From the NCBI GenBank assembly GCA_944472155.2, contig OX235273.1, positions 85,182,793-85,246,792 on the forward strand: a DNA stretch of 64,000 bases. Direction: 5' to 3'. The notes below the pieces were generated by a model that made no database searches, was not told the DNA's origin, and was given only the letters and a program-made list of their open reading frames with translations. The DNA comes from Trichobilharzia szidati (lineage: Eukaryota > Platyhelminthes > Trematoda > Strigeidida > Schistosomatidae). Within the stretch, counting starts at the first letter, position 1; each line of letters begins with the position of its first letter. This document shows positions 20,770 to 32,387 of the stretch, piece after piece. A program made the position numbers and the translations under genes.

Positions 20770-21445
20770 TACACAAAATAGTGTTTTATCTGAAAGATTC
20801 AAAGAACATTATCCCACTTGGCTACCAAAAGGTAACAGTGGATTAATAAAAAGTGCTCTAATTGCATAACACTGGTCACTGAATACGCATGGAGGATTCA
20901 TTCAAAGTCATCTAAAAAGTCAAAAGTAGCCTCCCGAAAACGATGAGCTTCCGTATACTTTGTATTACCGAGGCCTTAGCGATCCGGATAGAAAACCTTG
21001 ATTTATGCAAACAAAAGAAACTTCTCCATCCCCTCCATCTACCTTAGGTATAATTCCAGGTTCTACTACTTTGTTAATAATACTTTTTTAAATGTTTGTA
21101 TGACTTCTTAGTAATATTTTCTTCTTAACCAACCCTTTATTTACTCTTTCTACCTATTACATAATTTATTTATTTACGCAATCTTTCATTTGCATCCCAT
21201 TTCATGTTATGCAACCCTTGTCACTACTTACCGATCTCCACCCACCCTAGTTGCAATTTTGATTATTCATCACTATTTAGAAACATTTTGATGACGTAAC
21301 CAACAACCCTGACTAATTTTTGTTTGACAATCCTAATATATATACATACACACACAAAATAGTTGTATATAAATGCGATTGTACAGCTAAATGAATGAAT
21401 TTGCCGAAAAGAGACTCTTCCCGAAATTTTAATTCTTATATTCAT
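20770..21445 (+). mobile_element. Penelope-like element 3' end
   Basis: The segment reads LSERFKEHYPTWLPKGN, then SFKVI and KVKSSLPKTMSFRILCITEA, and a C-terminal LCKQKKLLHPLHL across frameshifts (about 20785-21045). This is the end of a GIY-YIG domain. The 3' UTR ends in the terminal signature CGATTGTACAGC (21378) and AAAAGAGACTCTTCCCG (21407-21423), which recurs in other copies. Confidence 0.7.
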
Positions 21446-21829
21446 ATCTGGATGGGTATTTTCCGGGAATTAAAAAAAATTCCGTCAAACTCCGGATGAT
21501 TTTTCGATATTATCTTGAAGTGCAGTAAGGAACTAAGTATAATTGATTGAATGTCACTAACTTCCTCAATCTGAAAACTTTCATTTTTCCAATTAGACGA
21601 GTTTTTCACTATTAAATTTATTAAATTAATTTTATCTCATTCAAACCCTTTACAGAAGGAATAAGTTAACTGTGTAATTGAAGATGAAACACAGAATAAA
21701 GTAAGGGATGTGTATGGATTCATACTGTCACTAAAATCTGCACAAACGAATATAACGACCTATACAGCTAAGACAAAGTCTGTAGAAATTGAAATGGTAT
21801 GAAAAATTCTCATTTCATGTCATTAAGAA

Positions 21830-22385
21830 CACATGAGTCATCAAAAGGATCTCTTTTCGTAATTCCACTTCAAAGCTGTCCAGTTATTTAAAGGTTTTAT
21901 ATATGCAGTGTAGATTGGCAACAGAGGTCAAAGGTTATTTTGATGTCAGTAAAAAAGTAAATCTAAGTTCATGAGTAATAACTGTCTGAAAAATTGAGAA
22001 TAATTTTACGTAATCAAGAGAATTGACAAATACTTAGTTAGGTGATGAATAATCATTTCGAATTAGTTTATAAAAAGCAAGAGAAATGAGTTGCAGAAAC
22101 ATAAAACGGACTACACAGAGCTTACTATACAGTTACACAGAAAAGCAAAAAGCGAAGAAATATTTGTACTAAGGCTGGATAGAACGTTTCTGAACATGAA
22201 GTTTAGGTTTCTCCTTAAGGATTAATAAGGCTTCGGCTGCATGAAGAAGCTATAGGCGAAATCCATTCGAACCACTTGGTCGTACTTTATATGTATAACT
22301 CTGAAAGAAGTCTCTGCGAAGTGAGATAAACAGTAAAATGAACGGACGTGGGGAAGTTGAAATCTACTATGAGAACAGTACTAAT
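21830..22385 (-). mobile_element. Penelope-like element 3' end, opposite strand
   Basis: The minus strand at about 22260-22140 encodes LLHAAEALLILKEKPKLHV and QKRSIQP, the C-terminal tail that follows the nuclease domain in other copies. Left of it is 3' UTR ending near 21850 in a GGATCTCTTTTCGTAATTCC version of the terminal signature. Confidence 0.6.
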
Positions 22386-22389
22386 ATTG

Positions 22390-23515
22390 TTCATAAATTA
22401 GTTAAACATGGAACTTCGATTGTAAACTGGAGGCAAATTTCCTTGGAAATTTCGAAGTACCTAAAAAAATATTTCAAAAAGAAGAATTCAAAACCAAATT
22501 CTCGTATGTAGTTCATACTTTTAGAAATATTCAATTATTCATGACTAGTAATTCCTTTACAATAAAATTAAACTATACGCTGAAATGTGCTTTTCTTTGT
22601 TGCATAAATTAAAATGGTCATTTTCAAAACTTTCACATTTATAATATGGGATATATTCCTCAGTAGCTCATTTAAATACAGTTAATTCAGTCTGTCTCAA
22701 AAGATGTATGCTAACTGAACTAAGACTTATTGGAACTGAGTACTAACTAGCCCATACGTCGCATACGTTAACCAGTATGCATCCAGATAGGAATTCCATA
22801 GGGAAACTGATTTCACTTCTCCACTCCTAAAAAGGATTTCATCATCACCTGTCATTGTCACCTACAAAAATATATCTAATGTACTAATAAAAAACTATAG
22901 AGAATAGGTTATCCGACCAATTGGTATACTGGTATCTGCATGTAAACTGAAACTCCACTTTTACATAAAAATCAAATTCACTGAATGAATATTTCTTTGT
23001 TAGTTGGTGTAATTTGTCTCTGAAAATCTTTACAACATTATAATCGTTAAATAAGTTTTCTATTTTCAAATTGTCAAACTGCCTAATGATTATTCGCTTT
23101 TCTTTCCGATTCAGATAAACAGTATATATTCTACAGGATTCGATATTTTTTTGCGTCTATCAACTAGTACAATATTCTTAAGATAAACACGAACAATGAA
23201 TACTGTCCAAAAGTTGATTCATTAAAATTGTTTTGGTTCACTGGAAGTTATACACAATAAGACATTTTCTTTAGATTGACAGGCTTTTTTTTATATCTAA
23301 CAATAACAAAAATACAGATTATATTCTTTAGAAATTTCGTCTAGTGATATATAATATGTAGAGTATCTTAGATTTAGGTCTAAGCATTGTTGGAATTGAA
23401 TAGTAACTGAAGTATGTGTGTTTCCACTTAACACCATAAGCTACACAATCCAATGGTATTAGGATTAATACCCTAAATCTATCTTTAGCAAATCAATCAT
23501 TCATTCATTTGTTTA
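22390..23515. other. AT-rich DNA without recognised features
   Basis: Nothing supportable was found; a minus-strand 61-codon frame at 22884-23069 has no motif. Confidence 0.4.
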
Positions 23516-23734
23516 CCAATAAAGGCCAAGTTAAACTTTAAGCACCACTAACAACCAATGGAGTGCGACCGCACCAATGACCCTGAGATGCTCACCGAGC
23601 AAGTTAATGATACCTGGCAAATAATGTTGTCATGTTCAATAAAATATGCTCATCACAGTGCTCTGTTATTAAATGGGGTATCTGACAAGTTTCAGCTTAA
23701 ATTTGGGAAAGATTAAGTTGCTATTTAAGCCAAG

Positions 23735-23870
23735 GACTAGTTAGGGTTAGGTTAAGCTAATAAAGGCGACATTAGGGTTGGTTCGAATTAGATTACAGTT
23801 AGTTTAGGGATATTTTCACGTTAGGGTTAGGTTCAGGAAAGATTACGGTTATTGTTAGGTTTAGAAGACC
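23735..23870 (+). repeat. degenerate GTTAGGG-rich stretch inside the TIR element
   Basis: It contains GTTAGGGTTAGGTT at 23745 and 23822 plus several GTTAGG / TTAGGG relatives. The animal telomere unit is TTAGGG. Units are not in regular tandem register, so this may be only a G/T-rich filler. Confidence 0.5.
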
Positions 23871-23915
23871 TAAATAATTACATGCATAGAATGTGGTTAA
23901 ATTACTCTGTTGATA

Positions 23916-24118
23916 TAAGAATAGAACTTGTGCACTGTGGTAGAGTATAATTCCATTGTGGGTAAAATTCATTTTGATAAAGTCTCACAGTGGTGTTATA
24001 CAGTAATATTTACTGATGACGTTTCGAGCACAATTTATTGCTCAGGAAATATTACTGTATTACACTATGAAACTTTATCAAAATAAATTTTACCCACTAT
24101 GGAATTATACTCTGTTGA
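23916..24118 (-). mobile_element. palindromic Penelope-terminus insertion
   Basis: Arms 23939-24011 and 24047-24118 are inverted copies, roughly 85% identical, around a spacer with ACTGATGACGTTTCGAGC. Only the left end has an additional 25 bp (TAAGAATAGAACTTGTGC region). A 13-bp direct repeat, TACTCTGTTGATA, is present at 23903 and 24108. Part of it may be element sequence, because TTGATATA also occurs at the end of the related copy at 42223. It lies within the TIR element. Confidence 0.65.
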
Positions 24119-24329
24119 TACTCCAACCTAAAACTGAGAGCTATTTTCATCACATGTAGGAGAAAGGTATCCTCTGCAACACTTTTCTACAGTTTTTATG
24201 CATCTTTTTCATAAATATATGTATTCCATACACAAAAATGCCTCCTTCATTTGACTGGTGGGTTCGAGGTCATTTGCTGATTGGTAGTTAGTGGTGCTTA
24301 AAGTTTAACTTTACCCCAATAAACATTTC

Positions 24330-25265
24330 AGTGTCGTAAACCTTCTTTGTGAGAAAGAGAAAGTAACAAAATGGTTCGAAGGCACTTATCACATCTGTAT
24401 GCCATTGCAACCTTTCAAAGGGTTACACATCAAGAGTTCTTTCTAAACGAATAATAAGTGAATTACTGCTGAATATCAAACTGGTCTATAGGTAGAAAGA
24501 TGTATCAAAGCTAGCTGTCTTCGTTTTTATAATTATACGCTGAACATGTTCCTGTTTAAACTAATCTACTTATTTATTCATAACTTGCAAAACTGATGCA
24601 AAATCTCTTTGTTGTAAATAAAACAACAATCATTCGATATTATTGTAAAGTAATGCAATCAAGTTTAGTCAAACGCTGGCAAAACTTTGCCTCCGTATTA
24701 TTAAAAGCAGCCGACGAATCTACTAAAATATCCGAATTTTCTATTGTTTGATCTTAGTAGACAAAAAGGTTTGTTCTCTGATAAAATATTGGCAGGTTGA
24801 AAGAGTGAGTCATTTCAGTGAAATCAAGCAGTAGCTATGAAATTACCTGTCAGTCAAAAGCTATCTGAGATATTTTAACCGACAGTTCACTACGTGCCTC
24901 TCTCTTTCTAATTCAGGATGAATAGGATCCGCATGCAAATAGCTCCCTCAGCAGCTGGTGTGATAAGAAATGGAAAATTATTTATTATTTATTCACATGA
25001 AAGATAGGCAGTACTTGTGATGAGTGCAATCCAATAACAACCTGATTACCAACTACGTAACCTAGCCTAGTTTACTTGGTGGTTCTGGGTTATTAAAAAG
25101 AGGGAAGATTAGGTATGGGACTCCCTACCCTACCTAGGAAAATCAGTCAAGTTGTCAAAAAATCTTCGAAGCAAAGGAATAAATATCAGAAATGAACTTA
25201 TTCTTTGCTAGAATTGAAGAAACAGAATGACACGAGCGCGTAAAAGTTTTGAGAATGCAGTTACG
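24330..25265. other. AT-rich DNA, possible small SINE-B scrap
   Basis: The stretch at about 25075-25140 (GTTTACTTGGTGGTTCTGGG, AAAGAGGGAAGATTAGG) resembles the SINE-B body on the + strand. The rest has no recognised feature. Confidence 0.35.
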
Positions 25266-25269
25266 TAAT

Positions 25270-26055
25270 TTGTCTTCTGTCTTTGAAAGCAAAAATAAGC
25301 ATAGAGACATGTAATATTCAAACCGTCTTCGAAGCAGGACAGGCTGTTGAGATAGCAGAAGAAATGGGGAGATACGTCATGGAGGTGCTAGGAATCTGTG
25401 GGAGCAGGTGGGAGGGAAATGAACTGTCCAAACTATCAACTAGAGAGTCGATGATCGAAACCGGTCATCCAGACGATAACCACTGAATTATCTTTTCTCA
25501 ACAGATAATTCAGTGACACACTGGCAACCGAAGCAGAGCGGGCCACAGGTTAGGGACGCATCAGGTCTCCAAACGAGATAACCAGGTAGTCATTGGGGGA
25601 AAGATTAACACATATGAAATTTAGTGAAGGGAATCTAGTTACTAAAGAGGAGAAACAGAAGTGACCATGATACGATCACTTTGAAAGACTGTTTAACTGA
25701 GCACCACCTGCAACTCGTCCAGAAATACCATCAACAGCAGGCGCAGAACGGCCAGTGAGCATCAATCCTCCAACAAAAAAGAAATCTTGGATGCAATGAA
25801 GTTACTGAAAGCGGGGAAGGAGGCAGAGTGACGCCAAACGCCAGGTTTTCAAGTATAACCCAAACGGTAGGCGAAGAGTCAGGAGTTTGATGGTTACATA
25901 TAGGAGACCGTGTTAAGAGGAAATGAAAGCTTGTAGTCAGTCCTGGAGCAAAATGAAAGTGATGGTAAAGAATCGAGTGAAGTTAAGAAGTGCAGCTGAG
26001 CCCCTGTGTACAACCCGGAACATAAATAGTGAACAACATTAATTATTATTATGGT
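25270..26055 (+). mobile_element. internally deleted RTE-like LINE (endonuclease start joined to C-terminus)
   Basis: The 5' part encodes the start of the AP-type endonuclease: KISIETCNIQTVFEAGQ and VLGICGSRWEGNE (25289-25425). Next comes the EN-RT linker, with ERLFN and KEILDAMKLLKAGKEAE (about 25677-25828). The sequence then jumps near 25830 directly into the C-terminal region (RQVFKYNPNGRRRVRS, then EEMKACSQSWSKMKV and RSAAEPLCTT), and ends in an AATTATTATTATGG tail at 26038-26052. The RT core is missing. Confidence 0.8.
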
Positions 26056-26396
26056 AGTATATTTTGAATTAGACATAGTCGAATGATTCAAGGCAACATG
26101 CATTTTGTATGCTCAGATTAGTCTACATGAATTTTCTGCAGTGAGTTTGAAAATATTTTGATAGTTTGAAAGAAGGCTTCATAGTAAACTAACCTCAGTT
26201 GCAGAACTATTAAAAGCCATAAAGTAGTCATCTTCTTTCTAGTTTGGAACCTTTTGGCAGTGGTGAAGTCTAGTACCGTTGACTTACAAAATGGGCATAC
26301 TTAATTAACCCTGAGGAGTTCAAAACTGCGATGAAACATTTATCCATTTCTCTATTGTTTTCAATTATTCTCTAAATGATAGTGACTTGTAGTGAT

Positions 26397-27155
26397 TATT
26401 ATTATTGTTGTATTCTATGATTCCCAGAGGAACATAGAGCTTCAGCCGTGCGTCTCCATTGCGTTCGGTTCTCTGCTAGAGTCTTCACCTGGCTCCATGT
26501 CTGCCCACACGTTTTCATCTCCTCTTCACATGACCTCCTCTGTATCACTCTCGCACTGACGACCAACTCGCCACTTCCCTTTCGGGTTCCACTCAAGGGC
26601 TTGTCTAGTGATGTCACTTGATGGTTTCCTCAGAGTATGGCCAATCCATCTCCATTTCTTCCTGCCTATTTGTTTCATAATCGGTTCCTGGTTGGTTCGC
26701 TCCCAGAGATCTTTGTTGCTGATCTTTTCTGGCCATCTGGTCTTGAGTACTGAGCGAAGACAACTGTTAATGAAGGTCTGTAGTTTGTTTGAGATGCCCT
26801 TTATGACGCACCGGCCAAGTCTCTGATCCGTATAGTAGCACTGACTGACTTCACATTGAAGTTTAAAATCCGGATCTTATTTTTAATGCTGAGTGTTGTT
26901 GACCTCCAAACAGACTTGAGAGTAGTGAAAGCTTGTCTTGCTTTTCCGATTCTTGCTTTGATATCCTCGTCAGTTCCGTCTGCCTGTAGTTGAAACGATG
27001 CTTCCCAGGTAGGTAGGTAAAGGAGATTGTTTCTTTCAGGTTCCTCCCATTTATGCTGATTGTTGTCTGTTGTTGTTGTTGTTGCTGTTCGTGGCGTTGC
27101 TCAGGAAACTTCATCACCACTGTCTTCTCTATGTTCACCTGAAGTCCTATCTTTG
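26397..27155 (-). mobile_element. RTE-like LINE, 5' truncated, minus strand
   Basis: An 8-bp direct repeat, TGTAGTGA, is at 26389-26396 and 27156-27163. On the minus strand: GLQVNIEKT start, a glutamine run (seven Q) before TTISINGRNLKE, then a frameshifted TYLGS region, [61 protein letters not shown] and [19 protein letters not shown]. The tail is CAATAATAATAAT. It begins at the same C-terminal part as the copy at 11208. Confidence 0.85.
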
Positions 27156-27163
27156 TGTAGTGA

Positions 27164-28184
27164 AATTAACCCTAATTTTAATAGTAGTCAACTTACAAAC
27201 ATCAATATTTTTGTCATTATGTAGGTCTTCAGTGTAGTAAAAATCGACAGATTTAATTAACCCTGGACATTTTATATTGATTTTTTTCAATGTTTCACTT
27301 ATACATCACTTTGAACTTGAATCGGTTATTTAAAATAGCCAGACTGTCTGTTTACATAATTATTCACCATGGATTCTTATGCCACATTTTTCAAACTTGG
27401 TAAATTTTATATATACATATATATATATGTATATGTATATGCACAACTGCTCTGTGGGGTAGAACAGATGTGTAAAAATTAATGGTATTTGCTTTGAATG
27501 ATATATAAAGTAAAGAAACGCTTAGTTTAAACTTTATTTTGGGAAGGATTAAATAAATTATTGCAGAAATTGCGTAACTTTATAATAGTTTTACGAAAAA
27601 AGTACTTCATGCTAATGGATTTTACGTTGTTGTGAAAATTAGCTATGGATACATTTGTCAATTAATTCATTTGTGTTTAAGTCTTTTATGTGTATATGTT
27701 GACATATAATCATCATGGCGTTTTAATGAAGTGACATGTTGTGATAAGTGCAGATAGCTTTTAGTAAGCTCTAATAAGATATTCTGTGAAACAGAAGAAA
27801 GAAAGAATAATGCTGACTCAAAAGGCATGTTTTCTGCTGGTCTTTGAAATCTACAAGTTTGTAGTACTTGATATTTTCTAAAGGTTTTGTGATGAAAATA
27901 TTTTGATTTTAGTGTTTTCTTGTGAATAAGTGATGATGTGATTCGCATAGCTGAATGAACTCACTCTTAATTCAAACAAGTTTCAAATTATTCATAACAC
28001 ATATATTGTCGCTTAAGAAAGTTCACAAATAGATGTTATCGGAAACCCACTCGTCAATATGATTTATGAATGCATTTAAAGCAATGTTTATTGTTATGTA
28101 GCTTAATACTTTTTAAGATGTTTGTTGTATCTTATTAGTTGATCTTCAACATATTTAAATATTCATTCGGCAAAGCACTGAAAG
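27164..28184. other. AT-rich DNA with a short TA tract
   Basis: A mixed (TA)n/(TATG) tract lies at 27410-27443. A minus-strand frame at 27667-27948 (93 codons) has no motif that I recognise. Confidence 0.35.
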
Positions 28185-28420
28185 TGCATCAGTGGCACAG
28201 CGGTAGAGTCCTCGCTGACGATGCAGGTGGTCCGGGGTTCAATTCCCCGCCGATTCACTCCTTTACCTTGGTAACCCAGTAATAAGAATGATAAAGAGAA
28301 AAGGTTGATCATGAGGCTAGCAGCCCCATCCTGTAAAAATAATCACCACTGCTACAGAAACTTCAAGCTAGAGGCTTGAAGCCTTATTTTCCACTGGGAA
28401 CATAAAGGAATAAAAAAAAT
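28185..28420 (+). mobile_element. SINE-B copy 2, full length
   Basis: The head TGCATCAGTGGCACAGCGGT is tRNA-like, with a perfect T arm CGGGG-TTCAATT-CCCCG (B box at 28236). The body contains CATGAGGCTAGCAGCCCCAT and the tail TTGAAGCCTTATTTTCCACT, then AATAAAAAAAAT. The tail again matches the RTE-like LINE end. Confidence 0.85.
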
Positions 28421-28681
28421 GCTGATAACTATATTGTAGTAGAAGATAAAATTGTAACTAAAATGATAGTAATTACCGTGAATCGAGAAGAGGAGGATGT
28501 TCTTAATCTATACACAGTGAAAGCTTATAAACACTCTTCATCGAACGATTATGACTCATACTCGACCTGAAATAACATTTTCCTGGTGAGCATTAAAAAG
28601 AGACAGTGGGTTAGAAAACGCCAGGGATGATTTTCATCAAACTTTTAAAGCAGTTGTAAAGTATAATGCATACTGTAGGAA
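28421..28681. other. short unclassified segment
   Basis: A 43-codon open frame at about 28443-28571, with NREEEDVLNLYTVKAYKHSS, has a protein-like composition but no splice sites or family resemblance. I make no gene call. Confidence 0.2.
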
Positions 28682-30733
28682 TTATCAAAGTATTATTAAA
28701 CCAGAATTTACAAGATCTCAGCTTATATATAACAACTGAATCATCATTCCTCAGTATGAGGTCATTTTTCGTTGTCAAATTGGCCAATTAATAAAGATAA
28801 CAAAACCAGGCGTAGATTGTTGGATTTGATAAGTGTGTAAAATTATAAATAGCACCTATGATCGAACCTGCTCTACAACTGTTAACCAATGAAGAATCAC
28901 AATCTGTACGTCAAAAGATATCATATATTAATGACACAACGAAACATACCATCTGATCTCACCAAACAAGAATATGAAGCCCTAAGAAATTTGAAGAAAG
29001 ACAAGAGCGTCGTTATAACGAAAGCCAACTTCGCTGTGATAGTGAACAGGACAGATTATGAAAAGAAGGCGATCGAATACCTATCTGAAGGACCATAGTT
29101 ACTTATTGAAGAGAAAAAGAAATCTGCCGAATTCAACAAAATGAAACTGAATACCAAAAGACTTCTTCAAGAAATAAAAATCCAAAATTGGAAATTCTCT
29201 CTAGTTTAAACTAGAACCAAAATCTTATGTACCTTCAAGATTCTACGGTCAACCAAAGATAAACTCATAATCCCACTAAGACCAGTAGTAGATTTCCCCA
29301 ACTCACTGACATATAACATCTCCAAATACTTATTTTCGATACTACAACCACTGAGAAAGGACACTCAAAATATTGTAAAAGATACATATGATTTCAAATC
29401 CTAAATAGGACACCGAGAAATTGATAAAGAAGACACTATGGTAAGCTATTATATTAACTCATTATATACTAGTATCCCTATAACCGAAAGTCTTGATATC
29501 ATTTCCAGCCTACTAGAATTAGAAATAACGCTATCACAAAGATTTCTATTGGACACCAGTGAAATAATTACGAACTTGAAATTCTGTCTAGAAAGTAATT
29601 ATTTTACTTTTAAAGGGAATTTATATAGATAGACTAATGGTGTTGCTATGGGTTTCCCAGTTTCCCTGACCTTTTCATGAATAGATTCGAAGATAACATC
29701 TTTTCAAGGATACTCACTACTAAAATATGGTCAAGATATGTAGGTAACAATTTGGTAGTGCTAAAACGAGATCTACACAGTGCATTCCTAGAGAAAATAA
29801 ACAATCTATCTACCAGAATCCAGTTTACTTCGGAAGCAGAATCGAACATTGGTGAACAAGCATTTCTAGACTACCTGGCTAGTTAAGAGGAGGAAAAACG
29901 GACATTTTAGTATTTCTGTATTCAGGAAGAAAACCCACTCCAATAAATATTTAGATTTTGGATCATCACACCACATCAGCGCAAACATATCAGTTGCTTC
30001 AAGTCTTCTTAGACAAGCACACTATCTGATGACGGATAAGAAAGAAAAAGAAGAAATATCAAACAGTGCTCAGACTCTCAGGCAAAATAACTACTCAAAG
30101 AATTTCACCAACAAAATGAACACCGATATTCAGTATGGTCAAAAACGCATTCCGAAGATATGGGCATCAACAGCTGTCATTCCATATTGATCAGAGACGT
30201 CAAACATCGCGAGAAATCAAAATCAGAAGAAATGGACATCGCAGAGCATCTGTTAGACCACCGAGAATTCTAGCTGAACCATAAAAGCTTAAAAAATCAC
30301 CAGCCATAGGTCGTCTACATGCTAGAGAATCAGGTTACAAAATTGATTTTGGCAATATTGAAATAGTGCAGGAAAATTTCAGAAATCACAAAGAACTTCA
30401 GGTACCCAAAGCACCTCATATCAAATTGAATCCAAATTGTCTGAATAGGAATGGTGGACCAAAACAGAATTTGACCTGATTACAACACCTTCCTACCCCA
30501 TGAAATGATAAAATCAACACAAATGTGATAAGCAAGTTCACTATGTTAACAAACACACACTGCTTTTATAATTTTACACACTTAATAAATCCAAAAATCT
30601 ACACCTGGTTTCTTTATCTTTATTAATTCGCCAATTTGACAACGCAAAAATAATCCCATGCTGAGGAACGATGATTAAGTTGTTATATATAAAGTGAGAT
30701 TTTGTAAATTCTGGTTTAATAATACTTTGATAA
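28682..30733 (+). mobile_element. longest Penelope-like element, with 168-bp inverted terminal repeats
   Basis: Inverted repeats 28682-28849 and 30565-30733 are close to 90% identical and share ATAAAGATAACAAAACCAGG-like and GTGTGTAAAATTATAAA segments. They enclose a long decayed RT and nuclease region. Beyond the right repeat, a stem-loop GCTATT/AATAGC precedes GAAACGTCAGT (30752-30762), a sequence type that also occurs in other PLE termini. A target duplication was not found. Confidence 0.8.
28889..30300 (+). pseudogene. Penelope-like RT polyprotein remnant
   Basis: In order: LTKQEYEALRNLKKDKSVVI and AIEYLSEGP (N-terminal domain, 28960-29095), PLRPVVDFPNSLTYNIS (29275-29325), NSLYTSIPITES (motif A region, 29456-29491), TNGVAMGFPVSP (motif B, about 29633-29668) and SRYVGNNLVVLK (motif C, 29730-29768). 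The catalytic pair normally read YVDD is changed to YVGN, removing both Asp. After SEAESNIGEQAFLDYLAS the frame breaks up; later pieces include CHSILIRDVKHREKS. Many stops occur. It cannot be functional. Confidence 0.85.
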
Positions 30734-30814
30734 AGCTATTAGCATTAAATAGCGAAACGTCAGTAAAAGCGAAATCGTTTTGTTCTTCATTCATTGGGAA
30801 ATTCGAAAAATTCA

Positions 30815-31130
30815 ATTCAAACACATCACAATATTCTAACAAGTAACTTATTATGACTATAAAAACACTCGTCGTATTTCCCATCTGATTGTAATGGATC
30901 AATAACACTCGTACTATTATTTCTGAATGTATATTATCTCACATTGATTTTTAATCCAATATCTAATCAATTCCACACATGTATATAAATGAAAGAAAAA
31001 AGTTGTGTGAGTTACTTGATATGATTATGAGCAATAGTTTGTGCTCAAAACGTCATCAGCTAATATAAATGTACAACACTGCGTGATTTATCAAAATAAA
31101 ATCTTATCCATAATGAAATTCAAAAAAACA
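30815..31130 (+). mobile_element. Penelope-like 3' terminal region, copy 1
   Basis: About 310 bp match 50440-50760 in the same orientation: ATTCTAACAAGTAACTTATT, then TGTATATAAATGAA, TTGATATGATTATGAGCA and ATCAAAATAAAATCTTATCC. The terminal half also occurs at 23916 and 42219. It directly follows the element ending at 30733. Confidence 0.65.
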
Positions 31131-31134
31131 TTTA

Positions 31135-32347
31135 TTGTAATGAATATAATATACCCAATACCAAAATTTTTTCAAACCGTTAAAAGTGAACTTGATTTGG
31201 ACATATATATATATATAACATATTTTAGGAAAATGCAACTACTTTTAAAAGTAAAGACTGGTTTAACTGCTTCGCGAAAAATCTGTAGAACTAAAAAGAG
31301 TCTTTGTGTAACTGAAAAATTGTTTGAAAAATACCACCTGAGCGATCAAATCTCAATATTTATACTTAGTTGAGTGTTTCAACTACGTAATTATAATCCG
31401 TTTTTCTCCTAAACTGTGTATCATTATTTTAACATTTGCATAGCGCATGTCAATTTGATTCTTATCATCTGTATTATTGATATATGTATAAAACTTATCA
31501 TCTGTCTTTGTTTTTGTTTAATCTCTAATTGTATTGTTTTTCTTGTGGTTGGGTGTGCACTGATGTGTTGTACTATGCGGTTTCGGTTGGCTGCATGAAC
31601 GTCATTTCTGACCTTGGACTGTCAGAGGGAAGTGATTCTTGTGAATAGAGTTTTTGACCCCCACCTTTTTGGGAATATTCTACTTGATTCTAAGATATCA
31701 TTTTGTACTTAGGCTGGATTGTATAGCTGTCCAACGACACTATTATGGTAGTTTTGAATTGTTGATATTATTGTTGTTTAATAGAACCGAAAATTTATTC
31801 CACAATAATCATCTTCTTCCTGTCTTTGGAGCGTTTTGTGACTATGCATCTCGTTAGGAAGTTTTGCCAGCTATGCAGTGGAATGCAGAGATCGGTTTTC
31901 TGAGTTTTAGACCATGAGAGTCGGTTCACCTGAAATAAAACTTCATTTTTCATTTTCAAAGAAATTCATCTGCATCCAAGAGCATAAAAATCATTTATTT
32001 TTGTTTCTCCAGTATATTCTCTGTATATCAGAACTACTAAATAATAAAACTCACTGAAGTGTTTTAAATTTCTAGACATAATAAATCTTGTCTTACTTGA
32101 ATGGACTCTAACAATTTCGACTGGATGACGGCCGATTAAAGATTATGTAAATATATCTATCAGACAAATGGAGCTGGTCTAAAGCTATTCGACATTCATC
32201 TTGCTTCATAAACATTTATGTGTGAAATTCAGTTCGCAAGACAATTTTTATTTCACTGAGTATGTGATCCATAGGGGTTCCCGGGATCATCAACATAACG
32301 AGGGAGTTTTGTCATTAATATAAGAGTAGAATTCGGGCACTGCAGTA

Positions 32348-32387
<40 letters not shown>

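Larger units (their letters stand above)
23524..24315. mobile_element. TIR element with 8-bp target duplications (Merlin-like MITE)
   Basis: Terminal inverted repeats of 36 bp, 33 identical, lie at 23524-23559 and 24280-24315; the core is AAGTTAAACTTTAAGCACCA and the outermost bases are GG. An 8-bp direct repeat, CCAATAAA, flanks both ends exactly (23516-23523 and 24316-24323). The length is 792 bp including a later insertion at 23916-24107. No transposase is encoded. The 8-bp duplication and GG start fit the Merlin superfamily, which is known from schistosomes, but the superfamily call is an inference. Confidence 0.8.

Noticed and set aside
28443..28571. 43-codon frame as a host exon
   Set aside because: No acceptor or donor in suitable positions and no family resemblance.
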